Part shown: positions 36,965 to 47,122 of the stretch, piece by piece
Numbering within the stretch: position 1 is the first letter of the stretch
How the letters are laid out: every line of letters begins with the position of its first letter
Origin: Lachnospiraceae bacterium
GTDB lineage: Bacteria; Bacillota; Clostridia; Lachnospirales; Lachnospiraceae
Direction: 5' to 3'
Assembly (NCBI GenBank): GCA_017436305.1
Contig: JAFSDJ010000074.1
Coordinates: 33,020 to 97,019 of the forward strand
DNA length: 64,000 nt
Translations under genes and position numbers: made by a program
The notes under the pieces: generated by a model
Seen by the model: the letters and a program-made list of their open reading frames with translations, nothing else
What the model was told of the DNA's origin: nothing
Database searches by the model: none

Positions 36965-38950
36965 CTACTCCATATCATCCAGTTGCTTTTTCAATTCTAC
37001 CATCTGGTCACGAAGCTTTGCTGCCGCCTCGAAATCCAGCTCTGCCGCTGCTTTTTTCATTTGTTTTTGAACCTGACCTATAAGCTTCTCTAATTCGTCC
37101 CTGCTCATGGATTCAGGATCTTTTTCAAATTCTATTTCTTCTCTGTCTACTACTTTGGAAATACTGATTAAATCCCGAACCGCTTTTTTAATAGTCTGGG
37201 GTGTAATTCCATGTTCTTCATTGTATGCCTGCTGAATTTTGCGACGTCTGTTCGTTTCGGTAATAGCCGCATTCATGGAATCTGTCATTTTATCTGCATA
37301 CATAATAACCCTGCCTTCTGCATTTCTTGCAGCACGTCCAATAGTCTGGATCAGTGAGGTTTCAGAACGCAAAAAGCCTTCTTTATCAGCATCTAAAATA
37401 GCAACTAAAGAAATCTCCGGTATGTCTAAGCCCTCTCTTAATAAGTTAATACCAATGAGTACGTCAAATACATTAAGACGCATATCCCGGATAATTTCTG
37501 CTCTTTCTAACGTATCAATATCCGAATGTAAATACCTCACCCTGATGCCTACTTCCTTCATGTAGTCGGTCAGGTCTTCTGCCATCCGTTTAGTAAGGGT
37601 TGTAATCATAACTTTATTCTTTTTCTCGATTTCCCTCTTTACTTCTGAAATTAAATCATCAATCTGACCTTCTACCTTGCGTACATCTACCTGAGGATCC
37701 AACAAACCGGTAGGTCGTATAATCTGCTCCGCCCGGAATAATTCATGCTCCGCTTCATAGTCAGAAGGCGTGGCAGACACAAACAGCATCTGATCAATTT
37801 TACTTTCAAACTCTCCAAAATTAAGAGGTCTGTTATCCAGTGCTGAGGGCAGACGAAAGCCGTAATCTACCAGCGTATTTTTTCTGGAACGGTCTCCCGC
37901 ATACATACCTCTTATCTGAGGTACTGTCATATGCGATTCATCAATAATAATCAAATATTCCCCTTTAAAGAAATCCATTAAAGTATGAGGTGTCGCCCCC
38001 GGTTCCATAAAGCTTAAATGTCTGGAATAATTTTCAATCCCGGAGCAAAAACCGGTTTCTTTTAACATTTCTATATCAAAATTAGTTCTCTCAGAAATTC
38101 TCTGGGCCTCCAACAGCTTGTCCTCCCCTTTAAAATAGCGGACACGTTCTGTCAGTTCTTCCTCTATATTATTGCAGGCTGCTAAAATTTTCTCCATAGG
38201 CACTACATAATGGGATGCCGGAAATATGGTTATATGCTCTAAAGTAGCATGAACTGTGCCAAGTAGTGGATCTACCTCTGCAATCCTGTCAATTTCATCT
38301 CCAAAAAACTCTACACGGATTAAGTAATCGCCACCCTCTGCCGGATAAATTTCCAGTACATCTCCACGCACCCGAAAATTACCACGGCTAATATCCATAT
38401 CATTTCTATCGTATTGTATCTGAATCAGTTCTTTTATAACTTCATCTCTGTCTTTATTCATCCCGGGTCTCAACGAAACCAGCATTTCCTGATAGTCATC
38501 AGGGCTTCCTAAACCATAAATACAGGAAACGCTGGCAACTACAATAACATCCTTGCGTTCTGTCAGGGAAGCTGTTGCTGATAATCTCAATTTATCTATT
38601 TCATCATTGATAGAAGAGTCCTTTTCAATGTAAGTATCGGTGGAAGGAACATAGGCCTCCGGCTGATAATAGTCATAATAGGACACAAAATATTCTACTG
38701 CATTTTCCGGGAAGAACTCTTTAAATTCACCATAAAGCTGCCCTGCCAGTGTTTTATTATGGGCTATAATCAGAGTAGGTTTATTTAATGCCGCTATAAT
38801 ATTTGCCATAGTAAAGGTCTTACCGGAACCGGTAACTCCAAGTAAGGTCTGGAACTGATTGCCTTCCTTAAAACCTTTTACCAGCTCTTCAATAGCCTGT
38901 GGCTGGTCTCCGGTAGGAGAATATTCTGAATGTAAGATAAATTTATCCAT
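36965..38950 (-). CDS. uvrB: Excinuclease ABC subunit B
   Basis: A 661-residue helicase-like protein that receives damaged DNA from UvrA and recruits UvrC. Walker A GVTGSGKT, the damage-inserting beta-hairpin [19 protein letters not shown], the DESH box in [11 protein letters not shown], motif [11 protein letters not shown] and the C-terminal UVR coiled-coil ([14 protein letters not shown]) that binds UvrC are complete. GGAGG lies 5 bases before the ATG at 38950; the longer frame to 38974 is unsupported. It is the first gene of the operon that ends with uvrA. No LexA box was evident by eye. Confidence 0.98.
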   Translation of the reverse strand: MDKFILHSEYSPTGDQPQAIEELVKGFKEGNQFQTLLGVTGSGKTFTMANIIAALNKPTLIIAHNKTLAGQLYGEFKEFFPENAVEYFVSYYDYYQPEAYVPSTDTYIEKDSSINDEIDKLRLSATASLTERKDVIVVASVSCIYGLGSPDDYQEMLVSLRPGMNKDRDEVIKELIQIQYDRNDMDISRGNFRVRGDVLEIYPAEGGDYLIRVEFFGDEIDRIAEVDPLLGTVHATLEHITIFPASHYVVPMEKILAACNNIEEELTERVRYFKGEDKLLEAQRISERTNFDIEMLKETGFCSGIENYSRHLSFMEPGATPHTLMDFFKGEYLIIIDESHMTVPQIRGMYAGDRSRKNTLVDYGFRLPSALDNRPLNFGEFESKIDQMLFVSATPSDYEAEHELFRAEQIIRPTGLLDPQVDVRKVEGQIDDLISEVKREIEKKNKVMITTLTKRMAEDLTDYMKEVGIRVRYLHSDIDTLERAEIIRDMRLNVFDVLIGINLLREGLDIPEISLVAILDADKEGFLRSETSLIQTIGRAARNAEGRVIMYADKMTDSMNAAITETNRRRKIQQAYNEEHGITPQTIKKAVRDLISISKVVDREEIEFEKDPESMSRDELEKLIGQVQKQMKKAAAELDFEAAAKLRDQMVELKKQLDDME

Positions 38951-39055
38951 AAGTTCCTCCTTTTCTCGTCTCACTGGCGAAATATCTCAGTAGTCATATT
39001 TATTTTAATTCTTCCCTGTAATAAATATTCTTACTACCTTTTTTCTCATAGGGTG

Positions 39056-39084
39056 ATTATAGCACAGCAATATTTTCATTGCAA
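39056..39084 (-). promoter_or_regulatory. Promoter of the uvrB operon
   Basis: On the minus strand TTGCAA, a 17-base spacer and TATAAT. The -35 box overlaps the last codons of the upstream membrane-protein gene. The leader is about 95-100 bases. Confidence 0.75.
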
Positions 39085-40665
39085 TGTTTTTGTGAACATT
39101 TGTTCGTTTTTCTGTCTTGCATTATTTTGGGCATTACAGATTCCGCAAACTGCCAATAGAATATACAAGGGTGCATATATATAGAAGTACCGTGACCGTG
39201 CTTCAAACATCAGTTCAAATAACGACAAACCAATAATTGCCAACATTAAAACACTTATTTCTTTCCCTGCTATCTGAGACGGATTTCCCCAAAAGAAAGC
39301 CACGAGGGGCAGACAGGTAAGCACAAACATCCAAATCCAATGCTGGAAGGTTGAAAGCACGGGAAAGTACTTGCCTTCCTCATAGTAAATTTCCTGTAAA
39401 AATTTTCCTGTATCACTTTGATTGTATGTTTCCAGATTAAAATTCCCCTCCTGTCCAAAGGAAAAAGATCCGTCTCCATAATTTACAAGTGTCTTTTTAA
39501 TTAAATGCATCCCCCAGCCTTTTTCATTAAAATTCTCTACTCTTTTTTGAATCTTTTTCACATTTCCGGCTTTTCGCTCTTCTATAGTAGAAAACTTCTT
39601 GGAAAACTGTACGTCTTTATCAGAGTAACCACCATCTGATCTGGTATTTAGCCCCATCATTAGAAAATGGGTAACACCAAAGTTTTTCTCCCTATCTAAA
39701 GTAAAGGGCATGGAATTTATCATAGACTGAAAGCAGACCTGAGATACAACTAAAATACAAGCACAGGCTAACACTGATTTTATTCCGAACTTTGAAGGTT
39801 TTACTGTTATTTTATGTACTATTTCTATTATTATAATTGCAATTGTAACAATAAGAATCTGGGGTTTTATCCGAAATCCCCAATAGCTTAACAGGGCAAT
39901 GCCCATCCACCGGATTATGTCATACTTATTCCCCTTCATACTGATATAAAGATAAAATATACTAAGTGGCATAAACAATCCAACAGAATCGGAGTAGGGC
40001 ACAACAACCCAGGGCGAGATTAAAATAAGTCCTGCATATAAAATCCATGCAAACCACGCAAAAGATATCCTTCCTAACAGCTTGTCCACACAGCCAAAAA
40101 CTAACATGCCGGTTCCACTGGAAATCATACACTGCAAAAACACAAAAACAACCATCATATCTTTCATTTCTGTTAAAGAAAACAGTTGTCCCACCTGAAA
40201 TAATTTTGAATACAAATATACCAACAAAAGATTGTTATTGTACATGGAAAAATATTTATTACTTAACTCTGCCAGATTACCCTCTGCTAACCACTTGGCA
40301 TTTTGTACCACATAAATAACGTCCCAGCCCGGATAAAAATAAATGTGCAATGCTATAAATAATTGAATTAGGAAAAAAAATAGACTTACTACGAGAAATA
40401 CACGCTTTTTACAAAAATTTTGCCAAAGCTTTTTATAAGACCTCTCGGATTTTCCCTTTATTTTCTCTGCAAAATAAAAAGAAACACCAAGAAAAATCAG
40501 ACTCCAAATGACAATCAAATAATTATCTAAAAGAAATTCCCTTTTATACCAATAAGTAACGTTAGGCTCTGCTAACACTAAAAGAAGCAACACAGACAAC
40601 ATCATACATGTAAAAATGATCTGCACAAAGCTCAAAGTAATATTTAATATCTTATTCGTTTTCAT
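39076..40665 (-). CDS. Polytopic membrane protein, probable GT-C-type glycosyltransferase
   Basis: A 529-residue protein with some 12 hydrophobic helices. The first large outside loop, IHIYFYPGWDVIYVVQNAKWLAEG, has the single Asp expected at the GT-C catalytic position. Later it has MMGLNTRSDGGYSDKDVQFSKKFST, a soluble loop similar in kind to GLSGEGFHNGEDEAFTASFS in the membrane protein at 3130-5280, so the two belong to one family. It follows a GT14-type gene by 50 bp. Substrate unknown; assignment by topology. Confidence 0.65.
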   Translation of the reverse strand: MKTNKILNITLSFVQIIFTCMMLSVLLLLVLAEPNVTYWYKREFLLDNYLIVIWSLIFLGVSFYFAEKIKGKSERSYKKLWQNFCKKRVFLVVSLFFFLIQLFIALHIYFYPGWDVIYVVQNAKWLAEGNLAELSNKYFSMYNNNLLLVYLYSKLFQVGQLFSLTEMKDMMVVFVFLQCMISSGTGMLVFGCVDKLLGRISFAWFAWILYAGLILISPWVVVPYSDSVGLFMPLSIFYLYISMKGNKYDIIRWMGIALLSYWGFRIKPQILIVTIAIIIIEIVHKITVKPSKFGIKSVLACACILVVSQVCFQSMINSMPFTLDREKNFGVTHFLMMGLNTRSDGGYSDKDVQFSKKFSTIEERKAGNVKKIQKRVENFNEKGWGMHLIKKTLVNYGDGSFSFGQEGNFNLETYNQSDTGKFLQEIYYEEGKYFPVLSTFQHWIWMFVLTCLPLVAFFWGNPSQIAGKEISVLMLAIIGLSLFELMFEARSRYFYIYAPLYILLAVCGICNAQNNARQKNEQMFTKTLQ

Positions 40666-40684
40666 TTGTAAATACCTTTTCTGC

Positions 40685-40712
40685 AGTTACTGTTCACCGC
40701 TTTTCCTGTAAC
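40685..40712. repeat. Short intergenic repeat CAGTTACTGTTCA...GTAAC
   Basis: GTTAC (40686-40690) and GTAAC (40708-40712) are inverted across the gap between the GT14 gene and the membrane-protein gene. The left part repeats the GTTACTGTTCA end of the 147-bp element. Confidence 0.45.
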
Positions 40713-40715
40713 TTT

Positions 40716-41579
40716 CTACATTCTTTTAATAATTGCTTCTTTCAGTTCTTTAGATTCTTCTCCATGAAATTTTCTCGCAAACACATAATCGCCTTTTACA
40801 ATAGCATCATAATCCTCCATAGACAAATAAGCAGGGCTTCCGCCGTCCCCCTTATCCCAGTTCATATAGCGGAGATTTCCCCGTACTACCTTTTCTTTTA
40901 AAGGAGAATTCATAAATAATGTCTGGAAAAAAAATTCCTCCGGCAGCTGACATCTCTTCAAATCCTGTAAGTATGCAGAATTATGTTCGCAATAATTAAT
41001 TACATACTCTGCCGCTTTCCTTGGCATGGACACGTAAACCAGACCTTTGTAAATATCTTTAAAATCCCCAATACCTTTTCTTTTAATATGAAACAGCTTC
41101 TGTAACAAAACAGTAAAATTCTGTATTTGCCATAAAATGGGATTTTTCACGTTTTTGTTGGAGAATAAATTATAATACTGATAGCGAATTTTTACTTGGG
41201 GTGTTAATTCAGATGGTTCAAAGTAATCCATGTAAATTTTATTGCTTTTTAAAAACCTCTCATCCATTTCCTCTGTGGAAATAACCGGATAATCTTCTCC
41301 CGTAATACAGTGAATATAAGAAACATCAGGTTCCCTTAGGGCATGTACCAAAAGATCTAAAAAAGCATAAACATGATTCATACTTCCCCATGCCACCTCA
41401 TATAAAGACACTGCCACACAATCCGGCAGACGGTTTAACTTTTTTAATTCTTCTTCCTGTATGTCTCTGCTTTTTTTATCTACATGAATGTACACTTTGT
41501 TATTCTCTGATAAATAAGATGCCAACTCATACAAAGAGGGAAAATCCCTGTATGCTGTTATCAAAAATGCCTGCTTCAA
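40716..41579 (-). CDS. GT14-family (core-2/I-branching type) glycosyltransferase
   Basis: A 287-residue protein opening MKQAFLITAYRDFPSLYELA. IHVDKKS, SYIHCITGEDYPV and PEEFFFQTLFMNS are the typical blocks of the beta-1,6-N-acetylglucosaminyltransferase family, whose bacterial members act on surface glycans. The N-terminus has no signal peptide, so it works in the cytoplasm. The first codon is TTG, preceded at 8 bases by GGAGGG; no ATG occurs in frame until about residue 67, so the TTG start is well supported. It follows ctpA by 25 bp. Confidence 0.88.
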   Translation of the reverse strand: MKQAFLITAYRDFPSLYELASYLSENNKVYIHVDKKSRDIQEEELKKLNRLPDCVAVSLYEVAWGSMNHVYAFLDLLVHALREPDVSYIHCITGEDYPVISTEEMDERFLKSNKIYMDYFEPSELTPQVKIRYQYYNLFSNKNVKNPILWQIQNFTVLLQKLFHIKRKGIGDFKDIYKGLVYVSMPRKAAEYVINYCEHNSAYLQDLKRCQLPEEFFFQTLFMNSPLKEKVVRGNLRYMNWDKGDGGSPAYLSMEDYDAIVKGDYVFARKFHGEESKELKEAIIKRM

Positions 41580-41604
41580 GAATCTTCCCTCCTTTGCTAT
41601 GAGA

Positions 41605-42879
41605 TTATTGTTGATTTTGTAATATTTCTTTTGCTCTTTCTAACTGATTATCGGATTTATCCTCTAAATATTTATCATAATCAAATTCTAAAGTTTCATC
41701 CGGCTCAATTCCCACCTCATGAATATTATTTCCATTTGGTGTGTAATAATTACTTACTGTAAGCTTAATGGCGGAACCATCTGTAAAACCGAAAATTCTT
41801 TGAACAATTCCTTTTCCAAAGGTGGTTGTTCCAAGTATAGTTCCCTTATTGTAATCTTTAATGGCACCGGCTAAAATTTCTGCTGCACTGGCACTGTTAC
41901 CATTTACTAACACCACCATTGGCACCTGAATTTCATTTTTACCGTCACATTTGTATTCTGTTCTCTTGCCATTTCTGTCTTCTGTGTACACAATCAGACC
42001 TTTGGGTAAAAGTTCCTCCGAAATATCTACTACATCCGATAAATTTCCGCCCGGATTGTCTCTTAAATCCAGAATCAGACCTTTCATACCTTCTGTTTTT
42101 GCCTGATTTAATTTTTCTCTAAATTGCTCGGTAGTAACTGCATCAAATTCTGTAATCTGAATGTATGCTATATTATTTTCATACATTTCATAAGTAACTG
42201 TGGGGGACTCGATTTTCTTTCTGGTTACCGGAATTTCTAAATACTCCCTTTCCCCTTCCCTGTAAATGGTTAACATTACCTGAGTATTTTCCGGTCCTTT
42301 TACTTTGCTGACAATTTCACTTAAAGTTAATCCCAACACATTTTCATCATCTACTGCTACAATAATATCATTATCATGTAAACCGGCTTCTTCTGCCGGT
42401 GTGCCTGGCATTACTTTTGTAATCTGACCGCCACCGGTTGTTTCGTCAAGGGCAATATAAGCACCGATTCCATAATAAATTCCGGCCGAGCTGTCGTATA
42501 CTTCTTCTAACTCTTCTTTTGAATAGTAAGTAGAATAAGGATCACCAAGTCCTGCCACCAGCCCTTTATAAATGCTGTTTTCTACTTCTTGTGCATCAGC
42601 TTCTTTTAAATAATACTCATCAATGCTTTCCTCTAACAGCTGCAGTTTTTTTACAACTTCGTCATTTACAACCGTTTTAGATTCCTCTTCTGTTTCAGAA
42701 TTGTCTATACTTGCAATTGCTGATTTTGATGAACCGACAGGTATCAACTGACTTGCTATATAGGATATGCAGAGAATAATTGCACATATAAAAAGCCCCG
42801 CAGTCATACCCTGCGTAAAACCTTTTTTGGTTGCTGTTTTTAACAGCTGTTCCTGAGTAATTTCTTTTTCGTTTTCCAA
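41605..42879 (-). CDS. ctpA: Carboxy-terminal processing protease, S41 family
   Basis: A 424-residue membrane-anchored serine protease. A single N-terminal helix (GMTAGLFICAIILCISYIA) is followed by a PDZ domain (about 135-215, with GIGAYIALDETTGGGQITKV) and the S41 core: LILDLRDNPGGNLSDVVDI, the catalytic Ser in NGNSASAAEILAGA and the Lys in TTTFGKGIVQ. The start is TTG with AAGGA ahead; no closer ATG is available. It lies 98 bp after the M23 gene. In other bacteria Ctp proteases control wall hydrolases, which fits the ftsEX-M23 context. Confidence 0.94.
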   Translation of the reverse strand: MENEKEITQEQLLKTATKKGFTQGMTAGLFICAIILCISYIASQLIPVGSSKSAIASIDNSETEEESKTVVNDEVVKKLQLLEESIDEYYLKEADAQEVENSIYKGLVAGLGDPYSTYYSKEELEEVYDSSAGIYYGIGAYIALDETTGGGQITKVMPGTPAEEAGLHDNDIIVAVDDENVLGLTLSEIVSKVKGPENTQVMLTIYREGEREYLEIPVTRKKIESPTVTYEMYENNIAYIQITEFDAVTTEQFREKLNQAKTEGMKGLILDLRDNPGGNLSDVVDISEELLPKGLIVYTEDRNGKRTEYKCDGKNEIQVPMVVLVNGNSASAAEILAGAIKDYNKGTILGTTTFGKGIVQRIFGFTDGSAIKLTVSNYYTPNGNNIHEVGIEPDETLEFDYDKYLEDKSDNQLERAKEILQNQQ

Positions 42880-42977
42880 TATAAATTCCTTCTATCTTTT
42901 TTATTTATAACATGCTTCTGTTTTCGTTACTGTCCATACATGACCAGCAACCAATTTCCCTTAAACCAGTCTCTATT

Positions 42978-44417
42978 CTACAAATAATTCCACGGACTTA
43001 CATAGCTTCCATTTAAACGTACAGAGAAATGAAGGTGTGGTCCTGTGGAACGTCCGGTAGAACCTACTGCACCAATATTATCACCTGCGCTAACAGTAGC
43101 ACCTGCCGAAACATACAAAGCTGAACAATGCATATAAACGGTATATAAGCCATCTCCGTGATTTATCATAATATAATTACCCATGCTGGCATTGTAAGCT
43201 GCTGCTACAACAGTTCCGTTATACGCAGCCAATATAGGACTTCCTGTAGGAGCGGCCATATCTACACCATTATGGAATTTGTAAACCCCAAGTACAGGAT
43301 GCATACGATTACCATAATCTGAAGAAATTCTTGTATAGCCTGGTGCCGGCCATGTAAACATACCGCCATCATACTTAACATTTGAATTCTTTCCAAGTGC
43401 TTCCAATCTTTTCTGCTCTTGTTCAACTGCTGCCTCTAAACTTGCAATTGTAGCATTTTGTTCCGCAATATACTCCTCATATTCTTTAATTTTCTCTTCT
43501 TGTTTAGAAATATCTGCTTCATAGGCCTCAATCTGTTCCTGCTTTGCAACAATCAGCTCTTCCACATTGGCCTGTTCCTGCTCTGCTGTTTGCTTGGCTA
43601 CCTCTAGAACTTCCTGCTCTTCCTGCAACTCTTTCTCCAAAGTAGCAATTTCTTCTCTTGTTTCCTGATAATTTACTAAAAGCTCCTTGTCATAAGCCGC
43701 CAACTTTTCTACATAAGTAGCCTTGCTTATCATATCTCCAAAGGATTTGGAGGAAAATAATATTTCCAAATAAGCAGTATTGCCTCTTGTATAAATAAAT
43801 TTGACTCTGTTTTTCATAGCTTCATACTGCTTTTTTTCCTGTATTTTAATTAGGCGTAAATTTTCCTTTGTTTCCTCTATTTCCTGCTCTTTTTCAGTAA
43901 TTAATGAATTTATCTGTTCTACTTTTGCTTCGATTTGCGACAAATTGCTGTCAAGTTCTGTTACATAAGACTTTAAGTCAGACCGAGACTTTTCCAGTTT
44001 TTCCTTGATAGCTTTAATATCACTTAAACTGGACTGCAAGGCATCCTTCTCTTTTTCGGCATTACTTAACTTTCCCTTTTTATCTTCCAGACTTTTGGAG
44101 GTGTAGCTGTTTGTACCGGTACTTCCTGTGGAACTCTGTCCTCCGGTCGTGCTTCCTGTAGTGTTCTGGCTACCGGTTGTACTTGCCGCATTGCTGCCGG
44201 TATCTGTTGTGCTGTTCTCGGTGCCTATGGTAGCAGAACCCGACTCTGTTCCTGAATCACTACCCACAACAACGGTTCCACTATCTGTAGAACCTTCGCT
44301 ACTTTCTTCTGTAATTTCCTTTGATTCATCCGCTGTTGTAGCCTGTACATGTACTACAGGCTTCATTAAGAGACAAAGACCTAATAAGAAACAAATCAGT
44401 ATTTTTCCTCTTTTCAT
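42978..44417 (-). CDS. M23 peptidase, EnvC/PcsB-like murein hydrolase activator
   Basis: A 479-residue exported protein. A signal peptide (MKRGKILICFLLGLCLLMKPVVHVQA) is followed by a Ser/Thr/Gly-rich linker (about 30-105), a long coiled coil (about 110-330) with the FIYTRGNTAYLEILFSSKSFGDMIS block typical of EnvC, and a C-terminal LytM domain with YKFHNGVDMAAPTGSPI and STGRSTGPHLHFSVRL, so the zinc His and Asp residues are kept. Directly downstream of ftsX it fits the partner that FtsEX switches on at the septum. AGGGG precedes the ATG at 44417. Confidence 0.92.
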   Translation of the reverse strand: MKRGKILICFLLGLCLLMKPVVHVQATTADESKEITEESSEGSTDSGTVVVGSDSGTESGSATIGTENSTTDTGSNAASTTGSQNTTGSTTGGQSSTGSTGTNSYTSKSLEDKKGKLSNAEKEKDALQSSLSDIKAIKEKLEKSRSDLKSYVTELDSNLSQIEAKVEQINSLITEKEQEIEETKENLRLIKIQEKKQYEAMKNRVKFIYTRGNTAYLEILFSSKSFGDMISKATYVEKLAAYDKELLVNYQETREEIATLEKELQEEQEVLEVAKQTAEQEQANVEELIVAKQEQIEAYEADISKQEEKIKEYEEYIAEQNATIASLEAAVEQEQKRLEALGKNSNVKYDGGMFTWPAPGYTRISSDYGNRMHPVLGVYKFHNGVDMAAPTGSPILAAYNGTVVAAAYNASMGNYIMINHGDGLYTVYMHCSALYVSAGATVSAGDNIGAVGSTGRSTGPHLHFSVRLNGSYVSPWNYL

Positions 44418-44430
44418 ATGTTCCCCTTGA

Positions 44431-45327
44431 TTATACCCGTATATGTTTACGTACTGTAACAAAACTTCCCACAAAACCAATTCCAATACCAAGTATCAAA
44501 GACACCGGAATAAGTGTTGCAAATATCTGTTCCACTGTAAGGAAATTTAATAACTCTGATAAAACAGAAAACTTTTCTACTACAAATCCTATGACTTTAT
44601 TGTATAAAACATGCATGACACATAAAGGAATTGCTGCACCAACTGCGCCAATAATCATACCTTCGATAACAAATGGTGAACGAACAAAAAAGTCTGTGGC
44701 ACCAATGTACTTCATAATGGAAATTTCTTCTTTTCTAACAGAAATACCGATAGTAACCGTGTTGCTGATAAGGAATGTGGATACTGCTAACAAAATTAAA
44801 ATAATGGCAATTGATACATAACCAATTAACTTATTCATACCTGATAAAGTATTAGCTGTCAAAGCTGACTGCATTACCTCTCTAACACCATCGATGGATT
44901 CAATATACGTAACTAAATCCTGCTGTCTGGAAACATCCTTCATATATACCTGATAGTTAGCACAGTCCTCTAATGGGTTTTCTGTATATCCTTCTGCGTA
45001 TTCCCCTAAATAGTCCTTAGAGAAAGTTTCCCAGGCTTCTGTTGCAGAAACATAATCAGCCTTCAATACCTCGTCACGCTTTAAAATCATTTCGCCAATT
45101 TCTACTATACGGTCTTCGCTGATACCTTCTTCAAAATATACGGATACTGCTACACCTTCTTCAGCTGATTTTACAATGTATTGAAAATTCATAACAACGG
45201 AATAAAACACGCCAAACATTAAAAGACATGTAGTAATGGTTGCTAAAGATGCAAGGGAATACCATTTATTCCGGAATATGTTTACAATACCCTGTTTTAA
45301 TGTGTAAAAAAATGTACTAATTCTCAT
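44431..45327 (-). CDS. ftsX: Cell-division ABC transporter permease FtsX
   Basis: A 298-residue permease with four helices (about 25-45, 170-195, 220-245 and 270-292) and a large outside domain between the first two that should bind the coiled coil of the M23 protein. MRISTFFYTLKQGIVNIFRNKWYSLASLATI is the family start and EEISIMKYIGATDFFVRSPFVIEGMIIG the conserved cytoplasmic coupling part. It overlaps ftsE by 11 bp. Confidence 0.96.
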   Translation of the reverse strand: MRISTFFYTLKQGIVNIFRNKWYSLASLATITTCLLMFGVFYSVVMNFQYIVKSAEEGVAVSVYFEEGISEDRIVEIGEMILKRDEVLKADYVSATEAWETFSKDYLGEYAEGYTENPLEDCANYQVYMKDVSRQQDLVTYIESIDGVREVMQSALTANTLSGMNKLIGYVSIAIILILLAVSTFLISNTVTIGISVRKEEISIMKYIGATDFFVRSPFVIEGMIIGAVGAAIPLCVMHVLYNKVIGFVVEKFSVLSELLNFLTVEQIFATLIPVSLILGIGIGFVGSFVTVRKHIRV

Positions 45328-46003
45328 CGATGTAAGAGCCTTCCTTCTGGTCGCTTATAATGACTCCCTTATTCATTGTTACGACACGTTTTTTCATAGC
45401 ATTTACAATTTCTCTGTTATGTGTTACCACTACAACAGTTGTACCTTTTTCATTAATTTCCTCTAGTAGCTTCATAATTTCCCATGAGTTTTTCGGGTCT
45501 AAATTTCCGGTAGGTTCATCTGCCAGAAGAATCGGCGGGTTATTCACAAGAGCTCTGGCTAAAGCAACCCTCTGCTGTTCACCACCGGATAATTGTCTTG
45601 GCTTTGCCTTGTATTTACCTGCCAGACCTACAATAGACAGCATGGAAGGTACGTTTTTCTTAATTTCTTTACTTGAAACCTGAATAACCCTTTGGGCAAA
45701 TGCTACATTCTCATATACGTTTCTGTCCTTTAACAGACGGAAATCCTGGAATACAACGCCAATATTTCTACGAAATTTTGGTATTTGTTTTCTTTTTAAT
45801 TTGGCAACATCATTTCCATTTACAATAATCTTTCCTGATGTAGGAAGCAGTTCCCTCAGTAACAGACGGATGAATGTAGATTTACCTGATCCACTGTCAC
45901 CTACTATAAAAACAAATTCTCCTTTATCAATCTGGATGCTCACATTATTTAACGCCGGAGCACCCGTTGAATATGACTTACTTACGTTTTCTAAAGTAAT
46001 CAT
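45317..46003 (-). CDS. ftsE: Cell-division ATP-binding protein FtsE
   Basis: A 228-residue ABC ATPase with Walker A GDSGSGKST, Q-loop VVFQDFRLL, signature LSGGEQQRVALARAL, Walker B ILLADEPTGNLDP and the switch His in VVVVTHN. With FtsX it powers opening of wall hydrolases at the division site. AAGGAGAG precedes the ATG. It lies 30 bp after the regulator gene, so the regulator, ftsE, ftsX, M23 gene, ctpA and the two glycan genes may be one message. Confidence 0.97.
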   Translation of the reverse strand: MITLENVSKSYSTGAPALNNVSIQIDKGEFVFIVGDSGSGKSTFIRLLLRELLPTSGKIIVNGNDVAKLKRKQIPKFRRNIGVVFQDFRLLKDRNVYENVAFAQRVIQVSSKEIKKNVPSMLSIVGLAGKYKAKPRQLSGGEQQRVALARALVNNPPILLADEPTGNLDPKNSWEIMKLLEEINEKGTTVVVVTHNREIVNAMKKRVVTMNKGVIISDQKEGSYIDEN

Positions 46004-46033
46004 TTGACTCTCCTTACTTAGTAATACAAAAAA

Positions 46034-47122
46034 TTAATATTCGAAGCTTTCCATGTACTTCATATATTTTACTACCATTAAAGCGATTTTGAAGGTTATG
46101 GCATCTTCAAACACTCTTAAATCAAGGCCTGTACTTTTTTGCAGTTTGTCCAGGCGGTAGACAAGTGTATTCCTGTGGATAAACAGCTGTCTGGATGTTT
46201 CTGATACATTTAAGCTGTTTTCAAAAAACTTGTTAATGGTAGTAATGGTTTCTTCATCGAAGTCATCCGGGCTCTTGGTTCCGAAAATTTCTTTAATAAA
46301 CATTTTACAAAGCGGAATCGGAAGCTGGTAAATTAAACGACCAATACCAAGTTCACTATAAGCAATAACGTTCCTTTCGCTAAAGAAAATCTTTCCTACA
46401 TCTAAAGCCATTTTCGCCTCTTTATAAGAGCGGCTTACATCCTTGATCTCATTCACTACATTACCATAAGCGATATGTACTTTGGAAGCACCTTCTTTCT
46501 CCAAAGCATCCAGTATCTGCTTTGTAGCCTTTTCGATTTCAACATGAGTGTTATCCTCTGGCAACTCCTTGACTACAATTACATTATTTTCATCAACTGC
46601 GGTAACAAAATCTTTTCCATTATTTCCCACACAGCTGTTAATAAGCTCTACCACATTTTTTTCTTTATTTTGGTCTGACTCCACGATAATAACTGCTCTT
46701 TTAGCTTCTGTTGCAATATGGAGTTTTTTGGAACGGCCATAAATGTCTACTAAAAGCAAATTATCAAGTAACAGGTTTTTAATAAAATTATCCTTATCAA
46801 ACCGTTCCTTATATGCTACTAAAAGATTTTGAATCTGAAAAGCTGCCATCTTGCCAATCATGTACACATCTTCAGTTGTACCGCTTGCCACAAGCACATA
46901 TTCCACTACCTGTTCATCATATATTTTAAAGAACTGATACTTGGACACTTCCTGGCTGTCTGCCGGGGATTTTACAAAATCTGCTATAGCCGAGGCATAT
47001 CCTCTTTCATCATCCAAAGTGGTAACCACGTTATTCCCCTCTATATCCACAACTGCAAAATCCACTCTTGAAATTCCCTTTAACCCGGTAATGGTGTTTT
47101 GTAGAATCTGATTTGAAATCAT
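46034..47122 (-). CDS. PucR/CdaR-type (sugar-diacid-like) transcription regulator
   Basis: About 362 residues. The N-terminal part (1-125) looks like a small sensory domain (DFAVVDIEGNNVVTTLDD...). A middle GGDEF-related region follows (VNEIKDVSRSYKEAKMALDVGKIF). The C-terminal PucR helix-turn-helix reads LNVSETSRQLFIHRNTLVYRLDKLQKSTGLDL. This plan matches CdaR/PucR-family activators. The ligand is unknown. The ATG at 47122 has GGGGTGG ahead and is chosen over the frame start at 47146. Being 30 bp ahead of ftsE, it may adjust division genes to a metabolite (inference). Confidence 0.88.
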   Translation of the reverse strand: MISNQILQNTITGLKGISRVDFAVVDIEGNNVVTTLDDERGYASAIADFVKSPADSQEVSKYQFFKIYDEQVVEYVLVASGTTEDVYMIGKMAAFQIQNLLVAYKERFDKDNFIKNLLLDNLLLVDIYGRSKKLHIATEAKRAVIIVESDQNKEKNVVELINSCVGNNGKDFVTAVDENNVIVVKELPEDNTHVEIEKATKQILDALEKEGASKVHIAYGNVVNEIKDVSRSYKEAKMALDVGKIFFSERNVIAYSELGIGRLIYQLPIPLCKMFIKEIFGTKSPDDFDEETITTINKFFENSLNVSETSRQLFIHRNTLVYRLDKLQKSTGLDLRVFEDAITFKIALMVVKYMKYMESFEY

